A stretch of 64,000 nt of DNA from Alitta virens (GCA_932294295.1 OW028581.1:10995526-11059525), one strand, 5' to 3'. Positions 1 through 11,558 are shown, counted from the first letter of the stretch. The notes: generated by a model from the sequence alone, not told the origin. Translations and numbers: made by a program.

Positions 1-876
1 ATTAGAGAAGGAGAGGACACTTTGGTACATCAAAGGTAGAATCATGGTCGCTCCAAAAGCTTAATGACCTAAGGAACCGCCCCTAATTGGGGGGCAATTG
101 TGCAACAATATGCATGAAATATACATATTTATCTGTTTTCAACCAATTTTTTATATTGCATGATATACATATAACTTTTTTATCCTGAGCACTTAAGCAC
201 TAAAAACACAGACTGAGTATGGTATTTGGTGGACAACACTCTTATGGATAATACACTTAATTTGAATTCACTTAGATGCTTAGTTATTAAGATATAGCTG
301 GATTAATGTCATTAGTATGTTTTTGTGTTTATTATAATATTAAGCAGACTTGCCACAGAAAGCCGTGAATGTAGGTTATATCATTTTGATGGCCAGAATA
401 TTTAGTTTCATCTAAGCACAATTGCATTGTGTGGGTATTTGTGGGTTTTATGTAATGACAGTTTTAATAACAAATTCCTAAATCTTTCTCATTTATTTTC
501 GTTTAACTATACCTCCACCAAAAATGCTTTGATTTTCACCAAAGAAGAATCTTATTGTAGAACACAAAACTGGCTTTTGTGGTAATGAAATAGATACATT
601 TAATTGGGTTAATAACTAAACAGTACCATTTCTGCTGAGTATAGTTCATACTAATTAGTAGGAGATTCAACATAAAGGGCCACTGCCTCCCCCCAGCCAG
701 GCTAAGCCAGCGCGACGCTGATTGCACACAAGAACTTTTATTGCCCTGATGCTTAATTGCTTAAAATGACGATTTCAAAGGCCAACTAAGAGAAAACCTG
801 TGAAATCTGAGGAAATACAGACTTTCATTAGGGCATGCTCATGTTGCAAATTCCGAGTGTCCTCTCCTTCTCTAAT
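1..876. mobile_element. MITE-like element bounded by a 21-bp inverted repeat
   Basis: Bases 1-21 and 856-876 are perfect reverse complements (core GAGAAGGAGAGGACACT). No coding sequence is visible between them. A short non-autonomous DNA transposon is the simplest reading. The left end may extend beyond the window, so neither the true terminus nor a target-site duplication can be checked. Confidence 0.5.
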
Positions 877-952
877 TCCTCCAAGGGTAAACCAATCAAA
901 AATGTGGGTAGAGAGTAGCTGGGTAGTGGGTAGACGCGAATAGGCATGGTGC

Positions 953-1044
953 TATATATATATATGGCTTGTATTATGAAACTACCGCAACTTGACATCT
1001 AGTTAACATTTTTTCAACATTTAAACAGATTCTGGTATCCCTGG
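953..1044 (+). promoter_or_regulatory. Candidate TATA box and noncoding first exon upstream of the ubiquitin-like array
   Basis: A TATATATATATA stretch at 953-965 is followed about 80 bp later by a strong splice-donor match, CTGG|GTGAGTG, with the exon end at 1044. The only ATG between them opens a short frame that stops, so this would be a 5' UTR exon. It is the only promoter-plus-donor arrangement noticed upstream of the first array exon. The TATA run could be a plain microsatellite, so support is weak. Confidence 0.2.
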
Positions 1045-2229
1045 GTGAGTGAAAATTGGCTATGAGTAATTTAATACAAAGGTATATCAATTTGGTGTTT
1101 CATGAGATAATTAGTTATAAACTAAAAAAGTTGTTTTTCTTGAAAATTAAAAAAGTGGAACCAGTTTTTTTTATTTACTTTTTTTTTTTATCTGATAGCA
1201 TCTAAATACCACATTTTATTGTATCTCACATTTCCCATGCATGGGGGTTAAAAACAAAAGAATAAATACATAAGAAAAATTACTGTTTAATTTAGTAGAA
1301 ATTATACATATATATATGGCTATTGCAAACTAATTTTATAAATTGATTGTATAAATTAATGCAATAACACAAATGTGCATACACAATAAGAAGTATGGTG
1401 CCAGACAAAGGGAGGATGCAAAGATATTATGCATATTTTACTGAATTGGATAGAACTTACATTTCAGGATTGTATAAGGTTAGAAAATGCATGAAGTGTT
1501 AATTAAGAATCATGTGCCTTAACTTATATGAGCTACAAACCAGCTGTATTTCATTATTCACAATATATTACCTAAGTTATTTCATATATTGTAGAAAAAA
1601 GTTCAAGTTTAAGTTCAGTTTATTTCCAAAATAGTCCTGGTAATAAAGATATTTCAACCAAGATATTTCAACGTGAAGATATTCATTGATGACAACTTTG
1701 GGGTAGATGCCAAAAAAACATTGAAAAGTTGTGTCATATATTGTAGCAAAAAGTTCACATAAATACTGTCTAAATCCTGTAGAAATGCACCACTTATATA
1801 ATATATAATAAAATATAGCAAAAAAAATTAATTGTACGGTATATGGAACATAATCAGAATTATCCGGCATCTAATTACTAGATTTATTCAGTTTGATCAT
1901 GGTTGCAATTGACTGCTTAAGAAAGATGGCCATCTGGCAAATGTAGGTAGCCACTGTTGGCAGATTATGGACGGTAATTCAACAGAGGAGTGAAAGAATG
2001 AAATTACAGCCCAGGGGAATCATTTACAGCAGGTCACCATATTATACAGGAGGCTGCTAAGGCAGGATGGACTATAGACAATGTAGACAGTGTAGATATG
2101 TTATCAACGCAGTTTTTGTGGCTGATGTACCTACTGCATTGTATGATGTTGTCAAGTAATTGTGAAATGGGTGCGTGTGCTTATCAAAACTTGCTGCAAA
2201 ATGATGACACCAATAATTACTGATTTCAG
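1045..2229. other. Spacer before the first array exon
   Basis: AT-rich sequence with no convincing coding exon. It would be intron if the upstream TATA/donor candidate is real. It ends in a good acceptor (ttgatttcag type) at 2228-2229. Confidence 0.4.
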
Positions 2230-2667
2230 GTGACCATCAAAGATCATAATGGACAACAGACCACCATCAGCCGACCTCCCCTTACCACTATTTACAGTTT
2301 GAAAACGGAAAAGATTTGGAATGGAGGGCAGCAGAGTTTTCCTGCTGATAAATTCACACTGAGTCACAAGGACAAGACACTAAATAATGACATGACCCTG
2401 GCTGATATATTCTCTCCTTTGGAGGATCTGTTTCTGGAGATAGAGACATTTAATGTTATTTTAGAAGATGTGTCGTACGATACAAGAAGTACATGCACCT
2501 TGAAAGTGAAGGAGTTAGATAATGTGGAAAATGTCATTCGCGGATTCATATCTATTGGTTATGGGCAGAATTTGTATTTGTATGCTGATGAAACTGGAAG
2601 TTCTGAAGCATCATTAAACAGAAGTACACTCATGCCTGACACTGTCATTTACTGCGAGGCCTACTAA
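2230..2667 (+). CDS. Ubiquitin-like double-domain terminal exon, array copy 1
   Basis: A 145-codon exon that begins right after a splice acceptor (AG at 2228-2229), phase 0, and ends at TAA. Residues 1-75 fit a ubiquitin-like fold: a hairpin (VTIKD), a helix region (TTIYSLK), and the block FTLSHKDKTLNNDMTLADI, which aligns with the ubiquitin stretch around Lys48. Residues 76-145 fit a second, more diverged copy of the fold. The C-terminus is YCEAY, with no Gly-Gly. No in-frame ATG precedes DMTLADI, so an upstream exon must supply the start. AATAAA lies at 2975-2980. This is the most divergent intact copy. Its biological role is unknown; ubiquitin-like adaptors without Gly-Gly usually act by non-covalent binding, which here is inference. 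Confidence 0.75.
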   Translation: MTIKDHNGQQTTISRPPLTTIYSLKTEKIWNGGQQSFPADKFTLSHKDKTLNNDMTLADIFSPLEDLFLEIETFNVILEDVSYDTRSTCTLKVKELDNVENVIRGFISIGYGQNLYLYADETGSSEASLNRSTLMPDTVIYCEAY

Positions 2668-3510
2668 CGTGTTGTTTTTAAGCACAAATGTACCTCTTAT
2701 GACTGTCAAATTAGGACTAGTATTATTTATAAAAATTACCAATTTCTTTGAGTTTAGTTTGATTTTCATGACATTAATTACCTTCTAAATTTTTGTGTGT
2801 AATGATGAAATAATTCTTAAATGTATGGTATCATTAAGACATTAGAACAAAAATGTAAGTTCTCTGTTGTAAGATGTCTTGGCTTTAATTTTTCAAGGTT
2901 AGTTGTATCATGTTGAATTCTACCAATTCTACCAAGTTAATTAAGTACATGCAAAAAATCTACTTAATTTTGTTAATAAAAAAAGTTTGGACAAGTTAGT
3001 GCCAATAATCACAAAGCCTCCAAAGACTGCTGCAACTGAAATTGCAAAGCTGAACAGAAAAACACTCTAGCCTGACTGTAATTTACTGTCATGTGTAGTA
3101 CTAGTATTTTGTTTCCAAGCACAAACTTGTGTGCTTGAAATGACTGTCAAATCATGAGAAGTAGTAGGCCTATTGTAAGTTTCATCACCATCTCCAAGTT
3201 TAAATACTTAGGTGAAAACTCAGCATAGTCCACAATTCAGTATATAGTAAAAGTATAGATTTCTTCTCTCCAAGTAAGTAAGACAAAGTCAAAGGTAAAG
3301 TGTATGACTGGTCTCTCTTGCTCAAATCAAAGATGCAAGATCCTCCACTTTATTTCTTATTTATGGGCATTGAATTTTCCCCAGTCACTCCTCTTTCTCC
3401 CCATTGGCCAGAGGCCACATCCAATCACAAAATCACACAGTTTCACATTCAACCAATAAACAATTCTCTAATTTTAAAATATTTCTTTCCTATTACATAG
3501 TTGGGCTGTT

Positions 3511-3566
3511 GGAATAGTTCCCGCCATTTCTAGCATCTGGAATAGTTCCCGCCATTTCTAGCATCT
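3511..3566. repeat. Perfect 28-bp tandem duplication
   Basis: A 28-bp unit containing TAGTTCCCGCCATTTCTAGC is repeated exactly twice, back to back (3511-3538 and 3539-3566). Confidence 0.9.
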
Positions 3567-3879
3567 CATTACTGAGGCTGACAATGGGCTTTGTGACCAA
3601 AGGGCTTTTAATAGAACCCTCTTCCTCTCAAACCCCAGGAGGCTGTATTGGCTTCATTGTCCAAGAAACCAACTGCCCGCCTGGCCTGCTGCAATCATTG
3701 TCTTGGCCACCCCAGAACCCATTGTCCAAGTTCCCATTGTGTCTTGAACACCCTTCAGTGGACACACAGTCTTTACTCCAACAGCCAGTGGAAAACCTTA
3801 AATACATTAACTTAAATGCCTACTTTATAATTGTAAATTCAAACAGTCATACACATAATAATTTCAAACTACACATATA

Positions 3880-3995
3880 AACATATACACATATAAACAC
3901 ATAGAAACATTTCAACGCAAGAACATATAAACACATAGAAACATTTCAACACAAGAACATATAAACACATAGAAACATTTCAACACATACCAACA
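3880..3995. repeat. Minisatellite, unit about 33-34 bp
   Basis: About three consecutive copies of a unit containing ACACATAGAAACATTTCAAC, with small variation, in A-rich DNA. Confidence 0.8.
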
Positions 3996-4293
3996 TGCAC
4001 ATAAGAACATTAACACTTGAATGCATTCACATTAAAGAATGTACATAATTAACATTCACTGGCTTTAGTTTTAAGGGAGGCAAAAGCCTAGTGCTTTTTA
4101 CACTATGCCTTAACTGGTTGTGTAGACGAAACTGTTCTAGCAAAATTTTCATTATACAAAGCTTCATTTTCAACAAAGGCTGTAGTTTATTACAATTACC
4201 ACAATTTTGTTATAAATTTCGATAATTAGGCTTCACATACTACCGTAAAGGAAGACTGGTTTTTTATTATTATTCCCGCAAAATTGAGTATCA

Positions 4294-4506
4294 AAATGTT
4301 TGACACATATATATTACCAATACTTGAATACAATAGTGAAATATGGTTCCGAGAGAAGCAAATTGAAGCTCTCGAGAAAATACAAGTTTGTTTCCTTAAA
4401 AAACCTGCTCATTGTTAGGTGTCAAACTTCAACACTTGCCATTCTGGCTGATACAGGTAGATTTCCACTGATAGTCAGACAACATGCTTCAGCATCTGAG
4501 TATTAA
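4294..4506 (+). mobile_element. LINE (non-LTR retrotransposon) C-terminal fragment
   Basis: The translation contains the typical end of a LINE reverse-transcriptase ORF: ILPILEYNSEIW, then ADTGRFPLIVRQ. It matches in style the longer LINE fragment at 21843-23013, including the shared stretch AATAGTGAAATATGG. It is short, 5'-truncated and non-functional, and is followed by a pyrimidine-rich TTTC/TATC stretch. Confidence 0.7.
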
Positions 4507-5250
4507 ATCTATCTTTCTTTTTATCTTTCTTTCTTTCTATCTTTCTTTCTCGCATTCTATCTTTATGCTTTTCTCTAATACGTTTTTATGCTTCACACCA
4601 ACTTATACATTATTAATATGCATTATACTTATTATTACTAATTTACATTTTAAAGTAATTTTTTTCAGTGAACATTGTTTATAATGAAATGAAGTCCCCT
4701 AAATTGTGACAGATATCTAGCAAACAAGCTGAAACAGCCATTTACTTGTGAACTTTATTATTAAGACAAGAAAATGAGTTAATGAGGCTGACTTATCAAA
4801 GGAGATGGATATCATCATAATGTACACTGCTATCTGAATACAGTAGACACCAGGTCAAGGGGTGCGGAGCTAGAGGAGGCAGCAGTCACAAAAGGGGTGG
4901 GGATGTTAATTGGCTATCAGATAAGAGGTATGGGTCTGCCTGACCTCTGGGGTGAAAATGATAAACTATGATAGGCTTTTAAGAGGGGTAAACTTCTATC
5001 ATTACCATTCTGTCAGGAACGCTAGAATTTATGAAAACAAACTCTCACTTTTTTCCCCTTACGATCACTTTTGATGAAAAAAAATCATGAGTAAACTATA
5101 GACACTGGGTCAATTTTTAGTGATGGTTTGAGGTCGATAGGGCAACTGGAACATATTCAGAAACATGTTTAAAGGTGAAAACCGGCCTCAGTACGTTACC
5201 ACACAAGTGTAGCTGTTGCTGTCGGCCTGCCTATCATTACCAATTGAATG

Positions 5251-5268
5251 GTAGCGCTAGAGCGCTAC
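5251..5268. other. Perfect 18-bp palindrome (hairpin)
   Basis: GTAGCGCT and AGCGCTAC flank a 2-base centre and are followed by a T run. No associated gene is visible, so it is probably part of a repeat or chance. Confidence 0.6.
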
Positions 5269-5291
5269 TTTTTCGTGATAATTCACTCGAC

Positions 5292-5490
5292 TGCTGATAC
5301 AGGTAGATTTCCGCTGATAGTCAGACAACATGCTTCAGCAATCAAATCTCCAGGCAGGCTAAGGTCAAATACAGCTGTTATGACATTCAGACTAAGTTAC
5401 ATCAAAGAGGTTTTCAGTGCTGGCTAACAAGACTTTATAAAGTCACAGAAACTCTAGATACAGATTCTGACAATTCCAGCACAAGCACAT
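5292..5490 (+). mobile_element. Second LINE C-terminal fragment
   Basis: Bases from 5292 repeat the ADTGRFPLIVRQ coding stretch seen at about 4450 and continue further into the same LINE type (MTFRLSYIKEVFSAG in translation). Frame breaks show it is a relic. Confidence 0.65.
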
Positions 5491-5801
5491 TTTATCCTTG
5501 TTTGAAAAGGCTCATACTAAGATGCTCACTGACTTTGTACATTTGTATATTTGTAAATATCTACTATTGTATGTCACTTCATATTGTATTTCAATATTCC
5601 CATCTCATATTGTATATCACTTCATATTGGTTACAATGTTGATAATATATCATATATATATCTTATGCTTAGTGTTTAGTATTGTTAATGAACCTGAATT
5701 GTTGTGTTAAAACTATTTGTTGGTGCTTTTCAAACAGTATTATTACTATTATTTTTTAGTTCCAGGTGCTTTAGAATTTCTTAGACAGACTATAGCCCCC
5801 A

Positions 5802-6679
5802 TCTCACATAGCCGGTTTTGCCGTAGTGAACCCGTAGTATTACGTAACGGTTTTGCAACGCGCTACCCGTCTCAAACCCAATGGCTACCCGCCGAGTCAC
5901 TCCTGTTACTCGTGGCCAAGCCGTATGGAATCAGTATGAACTGTACTACAATCCAGTCTTTATTTGACGAAAATTGAACTAATATTAGGGGAGCAGCAGC
6001 CTTTTAAAGAAGCGCTCAGCCCTTCATGCATTGATACAGTCCGGGCGCGGACGTTTGCGGGAGCACCACTGTTTGCCTCCACCAACCTAGCTCCCTTCTC
6101 AGACAAATATCTCGCCTAATATTTGGTCTATTTTCGATCCAGAAACACGTATGGAATCAGTATGAACTATACTACAATCCAGTCTTATTTGACTAATATT
6201 AGGAGAGCAGCAGCCTTTTAAAGTATATACAACCCCCCCTCAACTGCTGCATGTACAAAATATTCGACGAGTGACTCGCCGGGTTCTACGGGTGACTCGC
6301 CAACTTTCCTGGCACTGTCGAAGCTACCTTGCTTAACTTCTTCTAAAAATAAAAACCCAGCGAGTCTATCGTACAACCCTGCGAGTCACTCCTACAACTC
6401 GGCGAGTTACTCCTGGAAGCAGTCGAGTCTCTCGTGGAATTCGTCCACTAATTGGCTGTACCCACCCAGTCACCCTTAGAACCCGTCAAGTCACCCTAAG
6501 AACCCGTCAAGTCACCCGTAGAACCCGTCAAGTCACCCGTAGAACCCGGCGAGTCACACGTCGGATGATGCCCTGCCCCTTTTTGCCACCAGAATCCGTC
6601 GCCAACCCGGCGAAAAAGCGTCTTGCATAACCGTTATGTAATACTACGGGTTCACTACGGCAAAACCGGCTATGTGAGA
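5802..6679. mobile_element. MITE-like element with terminal inverted repeats of about 57 bp
   Basis: The left end (from TCTCACATAGCCGGTTTTGC at 5802) and the right end (to GCCGGTTTTGC in complement at 6679) are imperfect inverted repeats of about 57 bp. Inside are a direct duplication of about 80 bp (5925-6008 against 6147-6222) and a CG-richer array of units near ACCCGTAGAACCCGTCAAGT (about 6450-6560). There is no transposase ORF. Its base composition is much richer in CpG than the flanks. Confidence 0.7.
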
Positions 6680-6849
6680 CCAAGGCTTATGTAGTGTTGA
6701 TTAGTATTAGTCATAATATAGCTCTACTTATTTGACTATTTTAACTTTTGATCCATGTATTTCTATTATCTTTTCACATTTTTGCCAATTATTATTTTTT
6801 CATGCTGACACATGTATCAATTTGATATTTTGCTGTTAATAAAAATCTA

Positions 6850-7119
6850 TATATATTCGTGCCAGGGGAAGATCTTCTGCAAGTTGACTAAATTGACATA
6901 ATTTTGGAAAATGGGATAAACATGACGAGGCAGCTATGTAACTTGAAAATCAAGGATACAATTTACCCGTATGCTTTCGTCAAAGGATTTATTTATGTCA
7001 AATATGGGCTCTACCCTCAAAATGTGCGGTTTACTCCTGATAGGAATAGACTGAATTCTGACTATTTGGTACCTGATCGTTGCGATTTTACACCTGGCTC
7101 TGTCATCTATTGTAAATGA
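6850..7119 (+). pseudogene. Truncated ubiquitin-like array copy 2
   Basis: Homology to the array starts abruptly in the middle of domain 1 (TTCGTGCCAGGGGAAGATC, as in copy 4) and runs to the normal end (FTPGSVIYCK, stop). The splice acceptor and the first two-thirds of domain 1 are missing, and a TAG-type stop (GTTGACTAA) interrupts the inter-domain joint. Domain 2 from residue NGINMTRQ onward is open (72 codons). The truncation lies 170 bp after the MITE at 5802-6679, which may have caused the loss. AATAAA is at 7558. Confidence 0.75.
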
Positions 7120-7911
7120 CATTGATGAACGCAATCACATATAGGCCTAAGCCAGGGCAGGATCCACACCTTACAGGCTGATCCTTCTGTTATACCAGAC
7201 TTCTATGGTCTTTACCACTCTGGAGCATGATGAAATGCCTGGTTGTGTCACACACCTGGTTGAATTCTATGCCAAACAAAACAATCATTAGGCATGATTA
7301 ATTAATTGTGTATTTCTAACAACGAAACTGCTGCAATTCACAATAATTTAGAGTATATATAATATAGGTAATATAAATTATTTTGTATTGAGTGATAATT
7401 TAATTGGATTATTTCCAAAGTTGGACTACTGTGAGGTGTGAAGTCAGTTTCATTGATAAAGTTATTGTACAGTGGTTTCATCGATTAAAAATATAGGTGT
7501 GGCTTTGTATTTTTGATGGTCTCAAAGACTTCATTGGTTTAAAAATGTAGTAGGTGAAATAAATGCGAACTTAAATGAGTTATAATTTGTGTCTTGTCGA
7601 GAGTAATCTTTGTGTTAAATGGAGATGTTTGTTATGTCATAGTCCTTGGATAAAAAGGGAGAAAAGGATAAAAAAAAGGGGGCGACCATCAATGCTGAGA
7701 ATGACTGGGACACACACATGTAGATGATGCATATTGTTTATTCAGATAATATGCTCCTAAAAGTCTTTTTTATTGTCATAGTAGCTTTCAAAGCTGTGTA
7801 AATAGTTTTAAAATGGATGAAGTGTATGTTTCATCTTACTTTATTTACAAGAAAAATTTGTCAATAAAAATGACACCGGTAGCATAACAATCGGACACTT
7901 ACTAATTTCAG

Positions 7912-8361
7912 GTCGTCATCACAGACCATAAGAGAACACAAGCTGCTGCCAGTCTACCTGCATATACCACAGTTTACAATTTAAAAGAAGGAAATATTTG
8001 GAATGGAGGACAGCAAAGTTATCCTGCTGATAAATTCACTCTGAGCCACAAGGACAAGACACTACATGATGATATGACTCTGGCTGATATATACACTCCA
8101 GGGGAAAATCCAATCCTGCAAGTTGACTCTTTTGACATAATTTTGGAACATGGGATAAACAAGACTAGACGGATATGTAACTTGAAAGTCAAGGATTTAA
8201 GTTCCCCACATGGTTTTGTCGCAGGATTCATTTATGCCACCGACCGGCTTCTCCCTCAAAATGTGCTGTATACTTCTGATAGGATTAGTCTGAATGCTCG
8301 TTTCTGTCCCCTGCCTGACTGTGATGATTATACGCCAGGCTCTGTGATCTACTATAAATGA
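7912..8361 (+). CDS. Ubiquitin-like double-domain terminal exon, array copy 3
   Basis: A 149-codon exon from an acceptor (AG at 7910-7911) to TGA. Domain 1, residues 1-74, has YNLKEGNIWNGGQQSYPADK and FTLSHKDKTLHDDMTLADIY. Domain 2, residues 75-149, has ICNLKVKDLS, a GFIYATDRLLPQNV helix/turn and the final DDYTPGSVIYYK. The DGL-x-P turn of the family, which matches ubiquitin's EGIPP, is DRLLP here. There is no C-terminal Gly-Gly. The 5' and 3' flanks resemble those of copy 4, so whole units were duplicated. AATAAA is at 8513. The start codon lies in an unseen upstream exon. Confidence 0.8.
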   Translation, partial: VVITDHKRTQAAASLPAYTTVYNLKEGNIWNGGQQSYPADKFTLSHKDKTLHDDMTLADIYTPGENPILQVDSFDIILEHGINKTRRICNLKVKDLSSPHGFVAGFIYATDRLLPQNVLYTSDRISLNARFCPLPDCDDYTPGSVIYYK

Positions 8362-9269
8362 CATTGAGATAAAGGAAAACAAATAACTCATAAACTATGG
8401 TAACCTGCTTTCTGGTTACCATAAATATTGATGTGGTAACCTACCCTAGTGGCAACTGCTGTGGCCACATAATTTTACACATTTTGTCACGAACGGCGGT
8501 CCATTCGCGTGAAATAAATTATGGTAACCTGAACAATCCTTCTCTACTCATTTTGAAACCAAGGCAGGATCTAGGCCTTACGAGCTGATTACATTAACTT
8601 CCATTAAATGGGCCCTAGAATGTCCAGCTGAGTCATACGCCATACCAAAAAACCATGTATCAGGCATAATTTATTCATAAATAGCGAGAAACTGGTGTAT
8701 GTTACAATAATTTGGTACATATATATATATATATATATAATATTTAATTTATATTTTTGATGACTGATAAGTAACTAATAGCATAATCCGATGTCTGAGA
8801 CTGACTTCTTCAGAATTTGTTTAAATGATAAAGTCACTGCACCATGTGTCATATTATATAGATTGGAAAAAGAATGAGGCTTTGTTTTGTTGTATTCAAA
8901 ATGCAATTTTTAGAACAATAATCTCTCTTTGAATGTAAATTGTATGCACAATGTAATGAGAAATAATGATCTATATTCTTGGTGTATGTGAAAACAGTCT
9001 GTCATACAACGTTCTACCGAGGGGGAGGGGGCGTAATTTTTCTTGAAAATATTTTAAAAATACATACTAATGACTATAGATATGAGCACAAATAAGGTAC
9101 ACAGATTGGACCGTTCCTCATTTGCATAAGCCATGGAGGGATTTTCAGGGTTAGTGGAAGATATCCTGTATGGTCAGGGTTAGCAAGTGATGTCATTTTG
9201 ATTGTTTGTTATTGTTGTGTCAGATTTCTGCAAGCTTGAAATAGTGGAAAACACTGACACTGAGCCAGT
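8362..9269. other. Spacer with microsatellite
   Basis: The 3' flank of copy 3, which shares segments with the flanks of copies 2 and 4 (for example around the GGCAGGATC stretch), then an (AT)n run at about 8718-8741. No gene is seen. Confidence 0.5.
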
Positions 9270-9480
9270 GTATTTAAAGATAAATTTTTCATGTGTTTCC
9301 ATCATTTTTGTTTACAAACTAACCCTAAACATGCTGTCATTGGTTCAATTGACCTGTCCGCTCTGGGTAATTATTATTCTGTGATAGGAATAATCTTAAA
9401 GCAAGATCCTGCCCTCTACTATCCTCTGATAGCTTCGTACCTGGTGCTGTCATTTAATGCAAATTATAATGATTAAGTAA
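9270..9480 (+). pseudogene. Relic of a ubiquitin-like array copy (domain 2)
   Basis: The translation keeps a trace of the second domain (TNPKHAVI, for DGLNPQNV). Nucleotides GATAGGAATAATCTTAAAGC and TTCGTACCTGGTGCTGTCAT match the copy 4 end (DRNSLDA, PGSVIY). Frameshifts and a stop just before the terminal YYK position disable it. Confidence 0.55.
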
Positions 9481-9680
9481 CACAAATTAATTATATAAGG
9501 AGAAGGTGTACACATTATGAGATGATCCTTTGATTTTCTTTGAATGAAAATGAACAGTGATCTTAGTGGTCCAATAAACTACATAAATTGCTTTTCCCTT
9601 TTTTAAGCTCACATTTTCATCAAATTACATTAACTTTGTCTTCTGGTGTATGGGAATGTGCATGATGTTATCCAGTATCA

Positions 9681-9752
9681 GGTTATATATTCTGTCCTTT
9701 AGAGGACCTGTGTCTGGAGATAGAGACTTTGATGTTATTTTAGAAAGTTTGA
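9681..9752 (+). pseudogene. Short relic of a copy-1-like exon
   Basis: A 72-bp stretch (GGAGATAGAGACTTTGATG, then TTATTTTAGAA) matches bases about 2402-2475 of copy 1 with few changes. It lacks both ends and is a fossil fragment of an additional copy. Confidence 0.6.
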
Positions 9753-10070
9753 GGAGTAATATATTTTATGGTTTTAAATTTGGTGTTCTTGAATGGGTTT
9801 GAATTCCAAATGAGTGGTGTACTTTAGTTTTATTACATTTTTATAAAGTCACTACACTAGTTTAACCACTAGAATAGAACATAATAGAATACAGGGTAGC
9901 TCAGAATACAGTATAAGAGTATATAAAGCATCATAAAATCTTAAATAACTACACTACTGTTACCACTAGAATAGAATAGAATATATTTTTTTTAACCAGA
10001 TGTGATAGGCAAAGGGGCGCAGGTTTAAATGGTAAATATTACTTAAAATGTACTTATCTTTAACTTGCAG

Positions 10071-10121
10071 GTAAGTATCAAAGACACAAGTGATGAGGTT
10101 GCAATAAAGGTTAAGAGTTAG
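10071..10121 (+). pseudogene. Relic 5' end of another array exon
   Basis: After an acceptor (cttgcag ending at 10070) comes an open stretch VSIKDTSDEVAIKVKS, then TAG. It resembles the first 13 codons of copy 5 (IRVKDPNDKVV). Nothing recognisable follows. It cannot be collinear with the relic at 9681, so it marks a separate lost copy. Confidence 0.5.
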
Positions 10122-11108
10122 GACTGCATTTTTGCTTGTAGTGTTGATGGATTTAATCAGTGAATTTAATACACACTTAGAAATTTGGTGATTCTTCTCC
10201 AGTGTAGCATACTCTTGTCATATGGTAAAGATCCCCAAAGAAACCACCTCACTCACTAGCCAACCAAATAGTGTTTAATTCCTTTTAGATCAGTTGGTTA
10301 GAGCATTGATTCTGAGTTGCTATATAACACTCAAATGCTGCTGATACCATTTTTGGAAATGAACATATTGAGTGATATTTGAAGTCACAGATGCCAAATT
10401 CTGAGTTGTGAATGGATGAGGTCAGGGTTTCTCTGCTAGAGTATGAACAGTGAGACGATGATAATCAAGGCTGAGAATGGCTGAGGTAAAAATGTATGTA
10501 TAGTCCATAAAATGTTCTGAACAATGGCAGAAGGAATGAAGTTTCTCCCCACTTCCGCTGCCTATGGAACTTCAAGTTGCAGATCAAAAAGAGTGGTTGA
10601 CGCATTTCGTTCATTCAGATTAGCACTTCAACCTATATGTGCAGCAACTGCACTCCAGTAATCTGATATATGTCAGAGATGTAGGAATGCATTTTCTCAT
10701 ACAACTGAGGGATTGTAATTTTGTCTAGGAAAAACTAGGAAAAACGTAGAGGCTAATGCACAAGGCATATAGTATCAACTATGAAACATAATGTACGTAT
10801 AATGAACATCAATGGGAAGCAATCAGAAATAAGCTACTTGTGTTATTTTATATGTATCTTTAAAAGTATGTTCAACAAACCTTCAGTAGCATTGTAATGG
10901 GCCACCGATAATCGGTTTTGCTTTCAACACTGTGAAATACTGTTTTACTTCATATCGAACTATACATCATGTGTGCTTCAGAAGCTTTGTACGGAATTTT
11001 GGTGGTGAAGTGTCCGTTTCATTTTACTGTATTGCTGAGGTAAAATCTGTTGTTAGGATATGAAACAGGTGGCATATAAGGATAACATTGGAAACTTCCT
11101 TATTTCAG
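10122..11108. other. Spacer before copy 4
   Basis: AT-rich. It contains a weak tRNA-like SINE head (about 10280-10330) and a stretch near 10450-10480 (AAGGCTGAGAATGGCTGAGG) resembling one upstream of copy 3 (about 7690-7710). No complete upstream exon could be defined. Confidence 0.35.
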
Positions 11109-11558
11109 GTCGTCATCACAGATCATATGAAAATGGAAACCACCATCATTCAACCTGCCTATACAACCTTTTACAATTTAAAAGAGGAAAATATTTGGAA
11201 TGGAGGACAAAGAAGTTATTCTGCCGATAATTTCACTCTGAGCCACAAGGATAAGACACTACATGATGATATGACTCTGGCTGATATATTCGTGCCAGGG
11301 GAAGATCCGGTTCTGCAAGTCGACTCATTTGACATAATTTTGGAACATGGGAAAAACAACACCAGACAGATATGTAACTTGAAAGTCAAGGATTTATCTA
11401 CCCCTGACGCAATCGTCAAAGGATTTATCTATGTCACCGATGGGCTCTATCCTCATAATGTGTTGATTACTTTTGATAGGAATAGTCTTGATGCATATTT
11501 CTGTCCCCTACCTAACCGTGATGGTTATATGCATGGCTCTGTGATCTACTATAAATGA
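11109..11558 (+). CDS. Ubiquitin-like double-domain terminal exon, array copy 4
   Basis: 149 codons from an acceptor (AG at 11107-11108) to TGA. Domain 1 has TTFYNLKEENIWNGGQ, then FTLSHKDKTLHDDMTLADIF. Domain 2 shows the clearest ubiquitin resemblance of the array: LKVKDLS (strand 2), AIVKGFIYVTDGLYPHNV (helix and the EGIPP-like turn), ITFDRNSLD (like ubiquitin's IFAGKQLED) and terminal GSVIYYK. The final residue is Lys with no Gly-Gly. The exon start and upstream bases closely match copy 3. Two AATAAA signals follow (11584, 11895). Confidence 0.8.
   Translation, partial: VVITDHMKMETTIIQPAYTTFYNLKEENIWNGGQRSYSADNFTLSHKDKTLHDDMTLADIFVPGEDPVLQVDSFDIILEHGKNNTRQICNLKVKDLSTPDAIVKGFIYVTDGLYPHNVLITFDRNSLDAYFCPLPNRDGYMHGSVIYYK

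Larger units (their letters stand above)
2668..4293. other. Intergenic spacer with short tandem repeats
   Basis: The 3' flank of array copy 1 (AATAAA at 2975), then AT-rich DNA. It holds a 28-bp direct duplication (3511-3566) and a 33-34-bp minisatellite (about 3880-3995). The small open frames here look random. Confidence 0.5.

Noticed and set aside
1577..1870. 97-codon reverse-strand open frame
   Set aside because: Composition is just AT-rich (Tyr, Phe, Leu, Asn), with no splice signals or family motif.
1931..1948. Start exon for copy 1 (AAGATGGCCATCTGGCAAAT|gtaggt)
   Set aside because: Good Kozak context, but the junction with the copy 1 exon reads ATG then TGA.
2364..2549. Reverse-strand frame overlapping array copy 1 (also 8019-8231 and 11216-11419 in other copies)
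   Set aside because: Complement shadow of the conserved domain 1 and 2 codons; its conservation follows from the forward exon.
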